Source: Protopterus annectens
Lineage: Eukaryota; Chordata; Ceratodontiformes; Protopteridae
Assembly: GCF_019279795.1 (NCBI RefSeq)
Contig: NC_056745.1
Coordinates: 511,625,006 to 511,689,005 of the forward strand
DNA length: 64,000 bases
Direction of reading: 5' to 3'
Positions 1-10,999 of this stretch are shown piece after piece; the first letter of the stretch is position 1; each line of letters begins with the position of its first letter. A program made the translations under genes and the position numbers. The notes beneath the pieces were generated by a model, which was given only the letters and a program-made list of their open reading frames with translations, was not told the origin of the DNA and did not search any database.

Positions 1-207
1 TGGAAGGCCCTGTGACTTGCACTTAAAACCATATACCCTGAATACTGCAATTTGCCAATTACCATTCACAGCCACCCAGCGGTACAAGCCTTGGCTCTAG
101 ACTGTCAGTGTTGAAGTGACACCCCGACCCCATGTGATAAAATGGGAAAAGGGGTTGTCTATGGATGAATCCTACAAAGTAGTAACAGATAAGACAAGCA
201 GTTAATT

Positions 208-465
208 TTAAATTCTAAATGTCCATGTGAGGCTCCCACAGGGATTAGTGATTACATCGTGGATGGAATCCAAAAGTGAACAGGCCTCACACACATGTGG
301 TTTTAAAAGGGGAAACCAGATCAAATTTGGACCAAATGGGACTATGAGGATAACAGTTGCCTTGCACCTCATCATTTTCTGTAAAACCTGGAGGGATGCA
401 TTAACCATAAAAGCAGCCCTAGAAGCTAAATTGTTGAGACAGCATCCCTCAGTGTCAGGGATCAA
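208..465 (-). pseudogene. Methyltransferase-like domain remnant of element K
   Basis: An 85-residue open stretch contains ASLQVLQKMM followed by ATVILIVPFGP and IWFPLL. In the better DIRS copies here the same place reads VLLK, MILIAPDWP and WYPLL at the end of the DAM-type domain. The match is short but the spacing agrees. The upstream part, with the expected DLFA and FPP motifs, is too decayed to recognise. It is not functional. Confidence 0.4.
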
Positions 466-1077
466 GGTAAAGAACTTATTGCACTTAGTGTTCTCAGGAT
501 AGGCAAACAGATTACAGCAATGGGTGCCTCAGTGATGAAAACTCTGGCTGCTTACCTCTAGACTAAGATGTGAGAAGATTCCTGCTGAGCCTACCCGCTT
601 GGCAACGGGAAACTCTGGGGATGCGTGTTGCAACAAGAAAGTGGTATGATGCTATTACCCACTGCCAAACCCTCACTACCATCTAACATAATGGGTATGA
701 TCTTGGTTCTTCCTTGCTTGATGTACTAAAACTACAGTTGTATTTGCCTGTTTGGATGCAGGCCACAATCTGAGGGGGGTTCTCCTGAAGTTAATGCAAC
801 AGGAGGACCACCACCCTCAATTCCAAGACATTATGTTAGCACTGGCATCTCTCTGACCTTTGACCATCTGTCTTCAATATGGTCCCTCCACCCCAGAGAG
901 GATGCATCGGTGGTCACTGTAGCTACTGGATTTCGTGTCACAAACAGCTTTCCTGAGGAAACCAGTGGCAAATCCAGCCATCACCTCAGATGAAATGTGC
1001 AAGATTCTGTGATGGCAGTACTTTTGGTTAGAAACTGTAGGACTCGACAACACTGAGCTTGAGAAGCCACTACAAGA

Positions 1078-1900
1078 TTATCTTGTGAAAGTGAGCAAAG
1101 TAAAGAATCTGAACAGAAAAAAAACAGAGGTCCAGAGCTCCCAGAACCACAACAGCAGCAGCAGAAGGGAAGAAAAGCAGCAACTGTACGGCTGCTCAAG
1201 GACTGCAGTCCTCCTAGTGGGACAGAGATTACTGATGGAGTCACCTGGATTGTAACCTATGAATGTCATGATTTGAGAAGGTGCCAAGATGGCTTCTGAA
1301 GCTTTATTGATATTCCCACAGAGATGCAAAAATTTAGGAGATAGTTATGGGCTTTGGTAAGAGATGCCATTGAGGAGACAGCCAGGAGCCAATCATCCAG
1401 GCATGGAAAGATCCTGTATCCCACGATTCATAGATGGGCTGCTATGACAGCCATGCATTTGGTAAACACTGTGGGGACTCTGGTGAGACAGAATGGTAAG
1501 AACCTGAAATGATATACTTCTGAATAGTTGACTAACTCCTCCATAGACTCCTTCACAATTTTTTTGTGTGAAAGTAGGCAACCTGACGACCTACTTAGCA
1601 CATCCAAATGTTTGCCCTGAGCTAGGGTAGAACTGACTGCAACAGTACCTTATGAAATGGGTCATGTGAATGAATCTGTTTAGAAAGCTTATTCAAAGAT
1701 GAGCCTGAGGTTGCAAGTTCTCTTTGGTACCAAAAAGAACCTTGAATAAAAAAAACTGACCCCCTCTGGTCTGGTGGGATCTCTTAGATGGCTTTCTCTA
1801 TAAGAGAGCTGATCCGTCTTCTAGCCATCTTTGCCTGATGGGGTGGGAAATCCAGCAACAGCATGGGGACTAGGGTGGGTTTATAAAAAAAAAAAAAGAT
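1078..1900 (-). pseudogene. RT remnant of element K
   Basis: Scattered over three frames are traces of the DIRS RT order. RRRISSLIEKAI then IPPDQRG lie near 1,830-1,700, the place where other copies have the stretch before GFYSRLFLVPRK. SISFQVLTILSHQ near 1,510 matches the FSALPFGL step, and GIQDLSMPG near 1,400 matches the GIQ-YLDD step. PSQIMTFIG near 1,270 matches the PSQ-IFLGA step just after the RT. The catalytic residues are lost or unreadable. The family assignment rests on the ordered series, not on any one motif. Confidence 0.45.
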
Positions 1901-2199
1901 ATCGTCCCTCTTACCCAATTGTCCTGTGTAATGGCCTGCCACATGGAGAGGTGCCGGGACAGATGTCTCCGACTGACTCTGGATTGGAGAAGTTGAGCAG
2001 ACCTTTAGGTATACTGCTGCTTGCAATCCACGAAGGGCCCACTTTATCCCTGGTTTTACAGATCCTCTCAGCATCTGCACCGGCATCCACTAAAGGGACA
2101 ACCTCGGTCTGAAATTGAATCAAACTGCTGGTGACTAGAATTCCTGAATCAGAGGGAGGGGCTCCTTCTAGTTCACACTTAACACTCTGCAGGGCCTCA

Positions 2200-2708
2200 A
2201 TTTACTCCAGTGGCAGATAGGGTCTTGCCATTTGGTTCACACTTCTGCTTTTTCTTTCAGTGAGGGACCACTTCTGCATTTTTTTTTTCATTGAGGGATC
2301 AAAGAGGGATGATCTGTCAGAGCATTTATGAATGGCGACTTGAAATTGTCTGCAAATTTGCATAGGTGCAGCCCTACGTGATGCATCATGGCAATGCAGG
2401 AATCTGGCTGCTCCATTTGCAGAGTTATGCACCAGGTGTATGAAGAGGTTCATTATACTTGATACAATAGTTATGGTAATCTTCAGTTATTTACCAGTCT
2501 CTGCCATAACAGGATTCTTCAGATTAGATGAGGCTTTTTGAGCCAGATCTCTATAGAACCTACTTATGTGACTGATGCAGTTTAAGGTCCTCAGACGAAA
2601 AGTGCCTGAAGAATATGGATGCTCCCCTAACCCTTCCATTGCCCTAGACTCCTTTTTAGGTGGGTGAATGGAGAAAGTCTTCTGAAAACTTTTTCTAGCT
2701 ACCACCAC
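2200..2708 (-). pseudogene. Gag remnant of element K
   Basis: Two open stretches. The upstream one contains FRLRTLNCISHISRFY, which sits where other copies have the RALNCQFHMLKYQ step. The other contains ARFLHCHDASRRAA, comparable to the CGFDALEASCRAA step of the other Gag proteins. Both lie upstream of the RT traces, as expected. The reading frame is broken between them. Weak alone, supported by order. Confidence 0.35.
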
Positions 2709-3199
2709 AATGATGGAGCCTACAGCTGGAGATTTGTCCCAATACTGTCCAACCTTTAGTGATCATTGTATTCCGTCAGGTTTTCGATGAACTGCTTCAG
2801 TTATCTGGCTCCTGCCATGACCTCTGGACCACCAGATCAATCACACTCCTCGAACAAGACAGTCTTATCCGGGGGGGTTGGGTCATGCCTCCCTCACACA
2901 AGTTCTAAAATATCAAATGGGGGGGGGGGGTAAGTACAGAATCCTTTCAGTCTTTAAGAATCTTAAGTTGGGGACTCACATGGGGTGTCTAGGTGCTTCC
3001 CTTTGCAAATTTTATTTTTCTGGCATGTCAGGGGTGAATAATACAGCAACTCCTCAGAGGATCATAGTTACTGTTGAGCAGGAGAACTGAGGCTTACTGC
3101 CTGGCTCTGACCACTGGGCACTTGAAGCAAAGGAGGTAAGATAAGAGTCACTGGGTAGATCCACACCTAATGGGATGAGCATGAACACTAACAGGAGAA
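2709..3199. other. Unassigned stretch left of element J
   Basis: No gene recognised. Holds two runs of G (at 2,873 and 2,920-2,931). Probably further decayed gag of element K, from its position only. Confidence 0.3.
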
Positions 3200-3400
3200 G
3201 GTACAGTTGTTTAAGAATTTACCAAACGTATTCCAAACATGAGGGTTATCACTGCTGACTTCCAGCAGGGTTACCAAAGCATAACCTTCCCTAGGTTGCA
3301 CGTCTGACCTCGGCTTGTAAGTGCAAGGGTATATAAGTGGAACTATGAAGGTAGATCTCCAAGCCAGGAGAGTCGTTAAGAATCCTGAGCAAGTGACTGG
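3200..3400 (+). repeat. Left terminal inverted repeat of J
   Basis: Diverged version of the left end found on the other DIRS copies: gtacagttg, then accaaac, then gagggttatcactgctgac. A TATA-like box (tatataag) lies near 3,332. It pairs with the inverted sequence ending at 41,033. Confidence 0.6.
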
Positions 3401-3574
3401 TCAGCTAGTAGGGTGCAAGTATGAAGTAGTAAGGAGTCCTTTTCAGTCCTAAGATCTTGTTACAGGGCAGAAAAAAGGGAGGGGGAGAGAGACAGAAGAT
3501 GGTAACCAAGTAAGATGGGAAGGAATACTGTAATAGTGATTAGGCACATCTAGTGTTACGGTAAGCTCTTGCAC

Positions 3575-3640
3575 AAATGTACAATGTTCTGACTGAATTC
3601 ACTGTTGCAGTACTGTAATAAGTGGGTGATTCCTACAGCT
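3575..3640 (-). repeat. Internal complementary region of J
   Basis: Contains tacaatgttctgactga then ttcactgttgcagt and, soon after, gtgattcctacagctgaag. The second half matches the complement of the right tip of J near 41,033 (atgttttgactga then tcactgttg). Its place just downstream of the recombinase is the normal one. Confidence 0.55.
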
Positions 3641-3744
3641 GAAGGGAATCTATCGGTGAAGAGTTTTGCTGGCTGATGCAGACACTGTCCTAGAAGCCAG
3701 AGAAGACTGACCTTGTGAAGGTCACCCTGGACCTTGAAAAGGCA

Positions 3745-4440
3745 TCAATTTTTGTAGTGTTTAGTGAAGGTATGTACAGAAGCCCAGATGGCAGCATTTA
3801 ATATGGTCATAGCATCCACTCCTTTGTACAAGGGCCAAAGATACCACTGCCCTGGTAGAATGAGCTTGACAGCAAGAGGGCAAGGGTTTGCCTTGCAGAG
3901 AGTAACAGAAAAACTAAATCCAGCTTGCAATGGTTTGCTTGGATACAGATTGGCCTGGTTTGGAACCCATGTATGAGACAGTTGGCCAAACATGCGTGAT
4001 CAGACTTAAACATGGATTTGGTCTTGCCCGAATAGAACCTCAGCTTCAGTGAACATCTAGAGTGTGTAGGTGCCTTTTTCCCCAGTTCTGTGGGTTGGGG
4101 ACAAAAACAAGAATATTGATGGTCTGGCTGAGACACAGCTTGTTCACTACTTTTGGCATGAAAGAGGGATTACCCCTCAGGGTCACCCTGTCCTTGTGGA
4201 AAATAGAGAGAGAAATGGCCATGAATGTCTGTAGTTCTGAGACTCGTCTAACCAAAGTGAAAGCCAGAAGCTAAATAGTTTTCAACATGCAGAATTTGAG
4301 GTTTGCTGAGGATGCTGGTTCAAGGGAGGCACACTAAGCTTTTCCAGCAAGAAACTGAGGTGCCAGGAAGGGGGTACAGACTTCCTTGGTGGTCTAAGAT
4401 GCAGAATCCTTTTAAGGAATTCTTTGACCTCGGGTCTGCA
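3745..4440 (-). pseudogene. Tyrosine recombinase remnant of J
   Basis: Reads over several frames. From the upstream side it shows LLEKL and FEPASSANLKF, then VRRVSELQTFMA with the first catalytic Arg, then NPSFMPKVV, FVPNPQN and HTLDVH, and at the end WASVHTFTKHY with the likely catalytic Tyr. The central HxxR box is not readable, so a key piece is lost. It is cut on the upstream side at about 4,440 by a Penelope-like fragment. The sequence is clearly the same family as the recombinases of A to I but much older. Confidence 0.7.
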
Positions 4441-5290
4441 CATGAGAAGGGCTGAGGGGCAGACAGAGAAGATGGATAGGTATACATATATCTCAAGAGT
4501 AAAACAGAAAGAACCTGTGCGGTCATCATGCTGTGGAGCATAAAAGTTGAACTTTACCTGCTATATTTATTTTCACTTGTGCCATTTAAAGTCCTTGAAA
4601 AGATCAGCGCTTTTGAGTTGCTCCCAACCCTTCTTCAGATACTGAACCCATGCTCAGTATATTTAAAAAAAACTTGGTAAACAATCAATTTCTTCCTTCA
4701 TGGGCACACCTGCAAAAGCGAATTGTGCGAATTCATTTACAAAACATCAGAGTCATCTGTGAAGCCTAGGCCCCTTAAGGGTGGGCTTGAGTGGTAGATG
4801 ACCATTCAAGGCCAGGTGGCCTGTCTGCCTGCAACTTGGCTAAAAATTTCATTTCAGCCTGTTCAGTTCTATCAATGATATTACCCCAACAAATGTTTTC
4901 TTGTATTACTTGCATGACCATGAAATGTAAAATGTCCCAAATTCAACATAACATGTCTAGCTAAAGAACTTTTTATGCGTCTTAGCCGAATATCGCTCAT
5001 TTGTTTAGATGTTCCCTCTGAGCTGCCTGTCAGTTTTTCATGCATAAAAAAAAAAGTCACATGAGCTGCGGCTAGCAATATAAACATGCCTGGTTTTACA
5101 GTCAGCACAGGATCGACTATTGTGCCTCTCTCCATATATACCAGATGCATACATTTATTCTTGTCGGAAATGTATCTGCATAAAGAACACAATCTGCATG
5201 GAAAGGTACCTATCCTTTCTGATCTGATATTATCCACCTAGTGTAATGTAGCACAGATGTTTAAGATTTCGATTCCTTTTAAAACTAAAT
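4440..5290 (-). mobile_element. Penelope-like element fragment PLE-1
   Basis: 5'-truncated PLE, minus strand, holding the endonuclease part and the 3' tail. It is colinear with the plus-strand copy at 34,705-35,450: the cysteine-rich stretch, the gap to the tail and tail words such as gagcatgggttca and gggttgggagcaac are shared. It sits against the recombinase of J at 4,440, so it most likely inserted there. Confidence 0.7.
4881..5237 (-). pseudogene. GIY-YIG endonuclease remnant of PLE-1
   Basis: 118-residue open stretch. It starts with MDNIRSERIGTFPCRLCSLC, where the CxxC pairs precede the GIY-YIG endonuclease in Penelope-like elements. It then has VLTVKPGMFILLAAAHV where the family has a VVY/C-C core, and QMSDIRLRRIKSSLARHV, equivalent to the R-EH-I-SPLA-H helix. 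A T-run at 5,045 has shifted the frame, so the YAGKTD block seen in the other copy is lost. Non-functional. Confidence 0.65.
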
Positions 5291-5595
5291 GACACAATGG
5301 TTCTTACTACTTCACTACTGTTTATCACTGCACTTGTGAGGACCTTTGGCTGCTATCCCCTACCTTTTTGGATTTATCTTTTTCTTTTGTTACGGAACAG
5401 CTGCACATGGCTGAGGGCTTTGATCGCAATATACATACATACATTTCAAACATGGGCATCAATGCCCTTCTAGCTGCATTTATTTACTTTACATTTGTTG
5501 ACTGGGGTAGTCCAACTGGGCTGGGCTAACAAGCCCTTTTTCAGTGGAGGCCCGGACAGAAAAGCTTCACAATCAATAAAAATGAAAATATAGAA
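5288..5595 (+). repeat. PLE tail in the opposite orientation, then unassigned DNA
   Basis: From 5,295 to about 5,385 the plus strand repeats the PLE 3' tail: ctactgtttatcactg, gacctttggctgct and acctttttggatt all recur at 35,460-35,521. PLE-1 itself runs on the minus strand right next to it, so the two PLE pieces point in opposite directions. The rest, to 5,595, is not recognised and abuts DIRS A. Confidence 0.6.
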
Positions 5596-5813
5596 AGTAC
5601 AGTTTTGTACCTACCATAAATGTAGATGTCCGAACAGGAATGCATCTGCAGTCCTTACAAATGGGTTGTCCTGTCGTCAGGCAGCCCTTCGGTCGGCCGG
5701 ATTCCAAAGTCTGGGTCTGGCCTCGGCTGGTGTCGCACTTCACCCGACGCCATAGCTGCAGTTCTTCGGGTATAAAGGCATCAGCAGACGCCATTTTCCT
5801 CAGTGTTTCTTGC
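5596..5813 (+). repeat. Left terminal inverted repeat of A
   Basis: Matches the complement of 11,000-11,187 almost base for base over the stretch with atgcatctgcagtcc, gtcctgtcgtcaggcag and ggtcggccggattcc. The outermost 45 bases (agtacag to aacagg) are not in the right repeat; they recur inverted in the ICR. A TATA-like gggtataaaggc is near 5,769. Confidence 0.9.
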
Positions 5814-6015
5814 CCCAGATGCCAGTTGCCCTCTTGGATAGCTAAATTTTGGATAAATGCCAATGTTTCCAAATAGTAGAAGGCAAACACAAAAAATAAG
5901 CATGTATGTACATATATACAAACAAATACACCATAAGAGATCCCCCCCAGCTAGCTATTAGATGGGCAAATACCCTAGGAATACCACAGAGGGGAAGGAG
6001 GGTGGGTAATCCTGA

Positions 6016-6102
6016 CTGCAGATGCATTCCTGTTCGGACATCTACATTTATGGTAGGTACAAAACTGTACTATGTCCTTCAAGGATGCATCTGCAGTCCT
6101 TA
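6016..6102 (-). repeat. Internal complementary region of A
   Basis: The first part (to about 6,070) is the reverse complement of the left tip of A, including the element-specific word tgtccgaacagg. The second part (atgtccttcaaggatgcatctgcag) is the reverse complement of the right tip. The join actgtact/atgtcc therefore represents the two tips placed end to end. Confidence 0.9.
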
Positions 6103-6148
6103 AATGGGTAGAATACCATAGCCAAACTAGGGGAGGAGGAAGAAGAAA

Positions 6149-7170
6149 TTATGGTGTAGTTAGGATCCCTTGCAAAACAGCAGTGGCAAACCCTGCTCGG
6201 GATCTAGAGTATAAAGGTAAGTTATAATGCTTGGCAAATGTATGCACGGAGGTCCAAGTAGCAGCCTCTATAATGTCCTTGGTAGCCACTCCTCGTAAGA
6301 AAGCTGTGGTAGTGGCTGTAGCCCTTGTAGAATGAGGCCTTATGTTCTGTGGAGTTTGCTTTCCATGGTAGGAGTAACAGAATCTGATGCAATTTCCTAT
6401 CCACTTGGAGATTGTCTGTTTTGAAATTGCTTTTCCTTCCCTTCCTGTTGCATATGCTACCAGAAGCTGGTCCGTTTGTCTATTGCCCTTGTTTCTGTCC
6501 AGGTAGTAGCGCAACTGTCTCTGTACATCCAAAGTATGCAGCAGTCTTTCCCCTGTTCTGTGGATTGGGAAGAAGGTAGGTAGGTGGATAGCCTGGTTTA
6601 AAGACACTCTGGATACCACCTTAGGCATAAATGTAGGATTTGTTCTCATGGACACTATCTTGATGGAAGATTAGGAAGGGTTGTACTGCCATTAAAGCCT
6701 GTAGCTCAGAAACCCTTCTTGCTGAGGTAATTGCCAGCAGAAAAGCAGTTTTCCAGGATAGGTGTTGAAGATCTGCTGTTGCTGCTGGTTGAAAGGGGAG
6801 TGTCAATTTTTCTAGCACAAAGTTCAAGTCCCATGCTGGTAATGGTGGTTTCCTAGGAGGTTTTACATTTTAATTCCTCTCAGAAACTGCCTGAGTAGAG
6901 GATCTTGAGAAGACAGGGGATCAAGCTGTATTCTGCAGAAATAGCTGATGCATGTATCTTGATGGAGGAATAGGACAGGCCTGTATGGAAAAGCTCTGCC
7001 AAATACTCCAGGATGTTGGCAATGTCTACCTTTGACACATCTTTTCCCCTTTCAGTACTCCAAATGAGAAACCTTTTCCATTTTCCTGCATAGTTCCTTC
7101 TTGTTAAGGGTCTGCGGGCCTCAAGGATAATGTCTTTAACCCTTTGGGATAAATCTGGGTTAGTTGCTCT
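6149..7170 (-). pseudogene. Tyrosine recombinase of A
   Basis: Integrase of the lambda-integrase superfamily, used by DIRS elements to insert a circular DNA. The N-terminal core-binding part has ILEARRPLTRRNYAGKWKRF and SIKIHASAISAEY. The catalytic part has TSARRVSELQA (Arg I), TISKWI, HSTRATAT (the HxxR box) and WTSVHTFAKHY (likely nucleophile Tyr), ending with SRAGFATAVLQG. The catalytic half at 6,149-6,655 is open for 168 codons. Breaks near 6,640 and 6,850 separate it from the N-terminal half, which shares a frame with the methyltransferase-like domain. All catalytic motifs are present, but the gene is frameshifted. Confidence 0.85.
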
Positions 7171-7289
7171 TATGTAATGTTCCAGGCAGTCAGCTGCAGA
7201 GTTTTCAGGTTTGGATGCAGGGTGTTGTAGCCGCTCTGAGTTAACAGCAAAGGAATCAGGGGTAGTGTCCACATTTTCCCCCAAGACAT

Positions 7290-9154
7290 GCTCCTCAGTA
7301 ATGGGTACCAATGTTGTCTTGGCCAGTTTGGAGCTATCAGAATGATCCTTGGACGTTCCTCTGATTTTCAATAGCACCTTGTGCATCAAAGGAAGAGGTG
7401 GGAATGCATATGCTGTCAGGCCTTTCCAACTGAAGGATAGAGTCTCCACCTTCCAAGCAAGTGGGTGGTACGTCCTTGTGCAGAATTTCTTGAGCTGGTG
7501 ATTGAGTGGGGATGCGAATAGGTCTATTTGTGGCAGTCCCCATTTCCTTGTGATGACCTTGAAGATGTCCGGGTGTAGCATCCATTCGTGAGCATCCGAG
7601 GTAGTTCTGCTTAATATGTCTGCTAGGATGTTTTCTTTTCCCGGTACAAAAATTGCTTGTAACTGAATGTTGTAGCTCAGAGCCATATTCCATAGGTCCA
7701 GTGCCATCCGGCATAGAGGGTATGAATGAGTGCCTCCCTGTTTGTTGATGTACCACATTGACTGTGGTGTTGTCTGTCCTTATCATCAACTGCCCTTCTT
7801 GGAGGAATGGTCTGAAATTCTGGATTGCTAGTTTTACTGCCAGCATTTCCTTTTGATTTATGTGCAGGTGCAGCTGATCTGGAGTCCATAAGCCCTGTAT
7901 GCACTTGTCCAGCATGTGGGCCCCCCAACCGAGGTCTGAGGCGTCCGTTGTGATGGTTTGGCTTGGTTGAATGCTGTGGAAGGGCAAACCTGGGTTTGAC
8001 TGGCATGCCTGAGCCCACCATAGGAACTCTTGTTTCGGGCATGGGATTAGTGGTATTTCGGTTTCTAGGCTGTGCCTGTGTTGAGACCATAAATTCTTCA
8101 GGTACCACTGTAGCTTTCTCATATGCAGTCTGGCATGAGGGACCAGGATTATGCAGGATGCCATGAAGCCCAAGGCCTGCAGTACTTTCCTTGCTGTTAG
8201 TTTGTTCTGCTTTGTTAATGCCAAGAAGTAGAGAGGAAGTTGTTCTTGTTTTTCTGCAGTTAGGAATGCCATCTGTTTTACTGTGTCCAATTCTGCACCT
8301 AAGAAGGTTATTCTTTGGGATGGTATCAGTCTTGATTTTTTATATTGACTGTATATCCCAGGGCTTGCAGTAAGCAAATGACTCTTTGTAAGTCTTCTGT
8401 TAGCTTGTTTTTGTTGTCTGCTTGTATCAGGCAGTCGTCCAGGTATGGACATATTTGGATTCCCTGAAGCCTGCAGTGGCGATTACTGATGCCAGGCATT
8501 TCGTGAACACTCTGGGCAGTAGATAAGCCAAAGGGCAATGCTGAGAATTGATAATGCTCTGATCCTGCAAGAAATCTGAGGTATCTTCTGCAATTTGGTC
8601 GTATGGGGACGTGCAGGTATGCCTCCTTGAGATCTAGAGTCACCAGCCAATACTCCTTGCCCAGCATGGGAAGAAGTTGCTGTAGGGTCAGCATTTTGAA
8701 TTTTGGAACAATGATGAATGTGTTTAAAGCGGACAGGTCGAGAATAGGCCTCCAATTTTTCTCTTTTCTTGGTACCAGGAATAGTCTGGAGTAAAATCCC
8801 TTTCCTTGTTCCATAGATGGTACCCTTTCCACAGCTCTCATCTTTGCTAATTGAGCTATTTGTTTTAGAGCTTCTGTCTTTTGATTTGGTGGTAGGTTTG
8901 GCATTCCTCTTTTCCTGGTAAAGTATGGAAATGAAACCTGTAGCCTTGGTCTATAGTTTGCAAAATCCACTTGTCTCTTGTGATGTAGTGCCAGTTTTTG
9001 AAAATAAGGCTAACTTTCCGCCTAAGGGTGCTGCTATTTGTTCCCTGGTAGGCGGTGCCAGAGCCAAGTCACTGTGATTGTCCTGTTGCAGTGGTAGTAG
9101 TTGTGTCTGTGCCTCGCTGGTTGTTACCTTGCCACTGGCGTCCCCTGTAGGCAC
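7290..9154 (-). pseudogene. RT - RNase H - methyltransferase-like polyprotein of A
   Basis: Reverse transcriptase: RGMPNLPPNQ, FYSRLFLVPRK, LDLKEAYLHVP (motif A), LPFGLSTA and YLDD at 8,434-8,445 (motif C); the palm is intact apart from a shift at the LPFGL step. RNase H: TTDASDLGWGAH near 7,940, INQKEMLAV, RTDNTT near 7,770, and ILADILSR near 7,610, giving the D-E-D-D set. Next comes a domain with IDLFASPLN and YAFPPLPL, placed where DIRS elements carry a DAM-type methyltransferase-like domain; the usual DPPW/NPPY motif appears as FPPL, so activity is doubtful. Frame changes near 8,450, 7,760 and 7,320 break the frame. Confidence 0.85.
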
Positions 9155-10874
9155 CTCCTCTGGATTGATTTCTGCCTCTTGAACGCCTATTCCTGCCTCT
9201 CTGTGTTTTAGAGGAGTCTGGAAAGGACCAATTTTTGGAAGGCCAGTTCCTGCTAAACCTTGGAGGCTGAACCTGTAAGAAATCTTTCACTGTTTGTACA
9301 GATTTTGCCTTCTCTTCCATTTTCTTCAGTACCTGCTGAGCAGGAGAACCAAATAAACTGACCTTATCCATAGGAGCATCTAATAGTTTTGCTTTAACAT
9401 GATCCGGCAAGACCTGATCTTTCAACCATGCATGCATTCTTATAACTGTGCCAGTCATGGCTGATCTAAAGGAAGCCTCCAGTGCATCATAGCCACATTT
9501 TAAAGAATGGTTACTAACCTGCTGAATGTTATGCACCATTTCTAGAACATATTTCTTATCTAAAGAATCATCAGAGGACAGTTTCTTAGTTAACTGATCA
9601 AGCATAAACTCCTGGTATTGGATCATATGAAACTGACAGTTCAATGCCCTAGCTGAGAGAGTAGCAGAGGTGTATACTTTTTTACCCCATCTCTCTAAGG
9701 ACCTGGATTCCCTTTCAGAGGGAGAGGGTTTTTAACTGAGGTCGGCTACTGCCTTAGGCCCCTGGGAGATAGTCTCGGGATCTGCAAAAGGAGCCTTGTA
9801 TAAATGGTGATGTGTGTCCGGGACCCTGTAGAACCTATCGGGCTTAGCAGGGGCTAGAGGCAAAGTATCAGGAGCAGTGCAAGCATCATTAAATGCATCA
9901 TCTACAACAGGAAGAACTGGAGGTATAGCTAAAGGCCTATGTTGTGGTAAATGCAAAAAGTCCTAAGCCTTTTCCTTGAATCTGAGAAATCTTGCCCCTG
10001 CCATTGGAATTGCTCTCTCATGGCATGTAAGGTTTCCCCAAAGGAAAATTCCTCTGGTGGAGAGGCAGAAGGAATCGATTCCTCAGCATCGGAGTCTTCA
10101 TAAGGAGAAAAAGGAGCCTCTGGATGGTCTGTATTGTCTGTATCATCAGAAGAATCATCTGAGGACACTGGCTCAGGGGGCTCTGCTCTAGGTCTCTTTT
10201 CTGGAGGAGGTTGAGAGGCCCTGTCTGGATGAGGTTGGGATCCCCTTATTAAAGAGATGAGATCCTCTGCCAGAGTGAGCATTTGGGAACTGGGCCTGTG
10301 AGAGGGGGGCTTAACAGGCACAGACTTAGAAGTTTTGGCTGCTTTAGCCCTGGCAAAGGCCTTTATGGACATGGCTGCAGGTGGCCTAGCAGCACCACGT
10401 GCAGGGGTTGAAACATCCAAAGGGATGGTGTCCGATAATTCTTGTGAAACCACAGTAGCAGGTTGAATTTCAGAGGCCGATTCAACCAGGTTAGAAGGGG
10501 CCTCGGTAGTAGCCATGGATTCGGCTGAAGACAGAACCGTTTGCTCGGTTTAGGCCGAAACAGAGACACTCGCGGTTTGCTTAACCGCGGTTTCGGCCGA
10601 AACCGCGGACCGCGAGTGTCGGTCCTTTTCTTTGCGTTTCTTAACAACTTGTGAAGTCGGAGGATCCGGCGGCATTATGTACGCAAAATCTGAGCCGAAA
10701 AACTGTTCAGCAAACTCCGACCGACGTCTAAGCGTCCGTCGGTTGAAAGAAGCACAGGCTAAAACAAGCTGCTACGTCGTGGTCTGGGCCTAAACAAGGT
10801 AAGCAGTAAGAGTGGAAATCTTTATGAGGTATTTGTTTCCCACAAGTTAAACAGTTATTCACTTTTTCTGACAT
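9069..10874 (-). pseudogene. Gag of A
   Basis: Putative nucleocapsid-type protein. The start at 10,874 opens a cysteine-rich head (CLTCGKQIPHKDFHSYC then CLGPDH) that is frameshifted before its last CxxC. A Ser/Pro and acidic middle follows, with KRPR, SDDSSDDTD and FSFGETLHAMREQF, then YRVPDTHHHLYKAPFADPE. The C-terminal part is open at 9,069-9,644 and has CGYDALEASFRSA, WLKDQVLPDHVKAKLLDAP and an Arg/Gly-rich tail (RGRNRRSRGRNQSRGG) fit for RNA binding. Breaks lie near 10,600, 9,940 and 9,730. Confidence 0.75.
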
Positions 10875-10999
10875 CGGCTGAGGCAAGAAAGAGTCCCCAG
10901 CGGGTACTTAGCTTTTAGAAGTCTTGAAGTAGTATTCGGTAGTAGTAATCTCTGGATCTGACCGACCGGCACTTGCGAACAGCTTCTGCTTGGCGACGC

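Larger units (their letters stand above)
1..3199 (-). mobile_element. DIRS element K, decayed, cut by window edge
   Basis: Heavily decayed retroelement read on the minus strand. In order from high to low coordinate, short stretches resemble gag (about 2,708-2,200), RT (about 1,900-1,390), the post-RT connection (about 1,330-1,080) and the methyltransferase-like domain (about 465-208). That order matches the clear DIRS copies further right, so I infer a DIRS-type element whose recombinase would lie left of the window. Stops and frameshifts are frequent and no terminal repeat was found. Its upstream part may continue after element J, at 41,034 onward, which would make J an insertion in K. That last point is weak. 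Confidence 0.5.

Noticed and set aside
2920-2931. G-runs (2,920; 33,157; 41,600; 45,671; 47,727) as regulatory elements
   Set aside because: They lie in decayed coding parts and look like slippage or assembly-prone homopolymers.
5906-6103. Small plus-strand frames over terminal repeats and ICRs
   Set aside because: They recur because the repeats recur, change length with each copy and have no domain.
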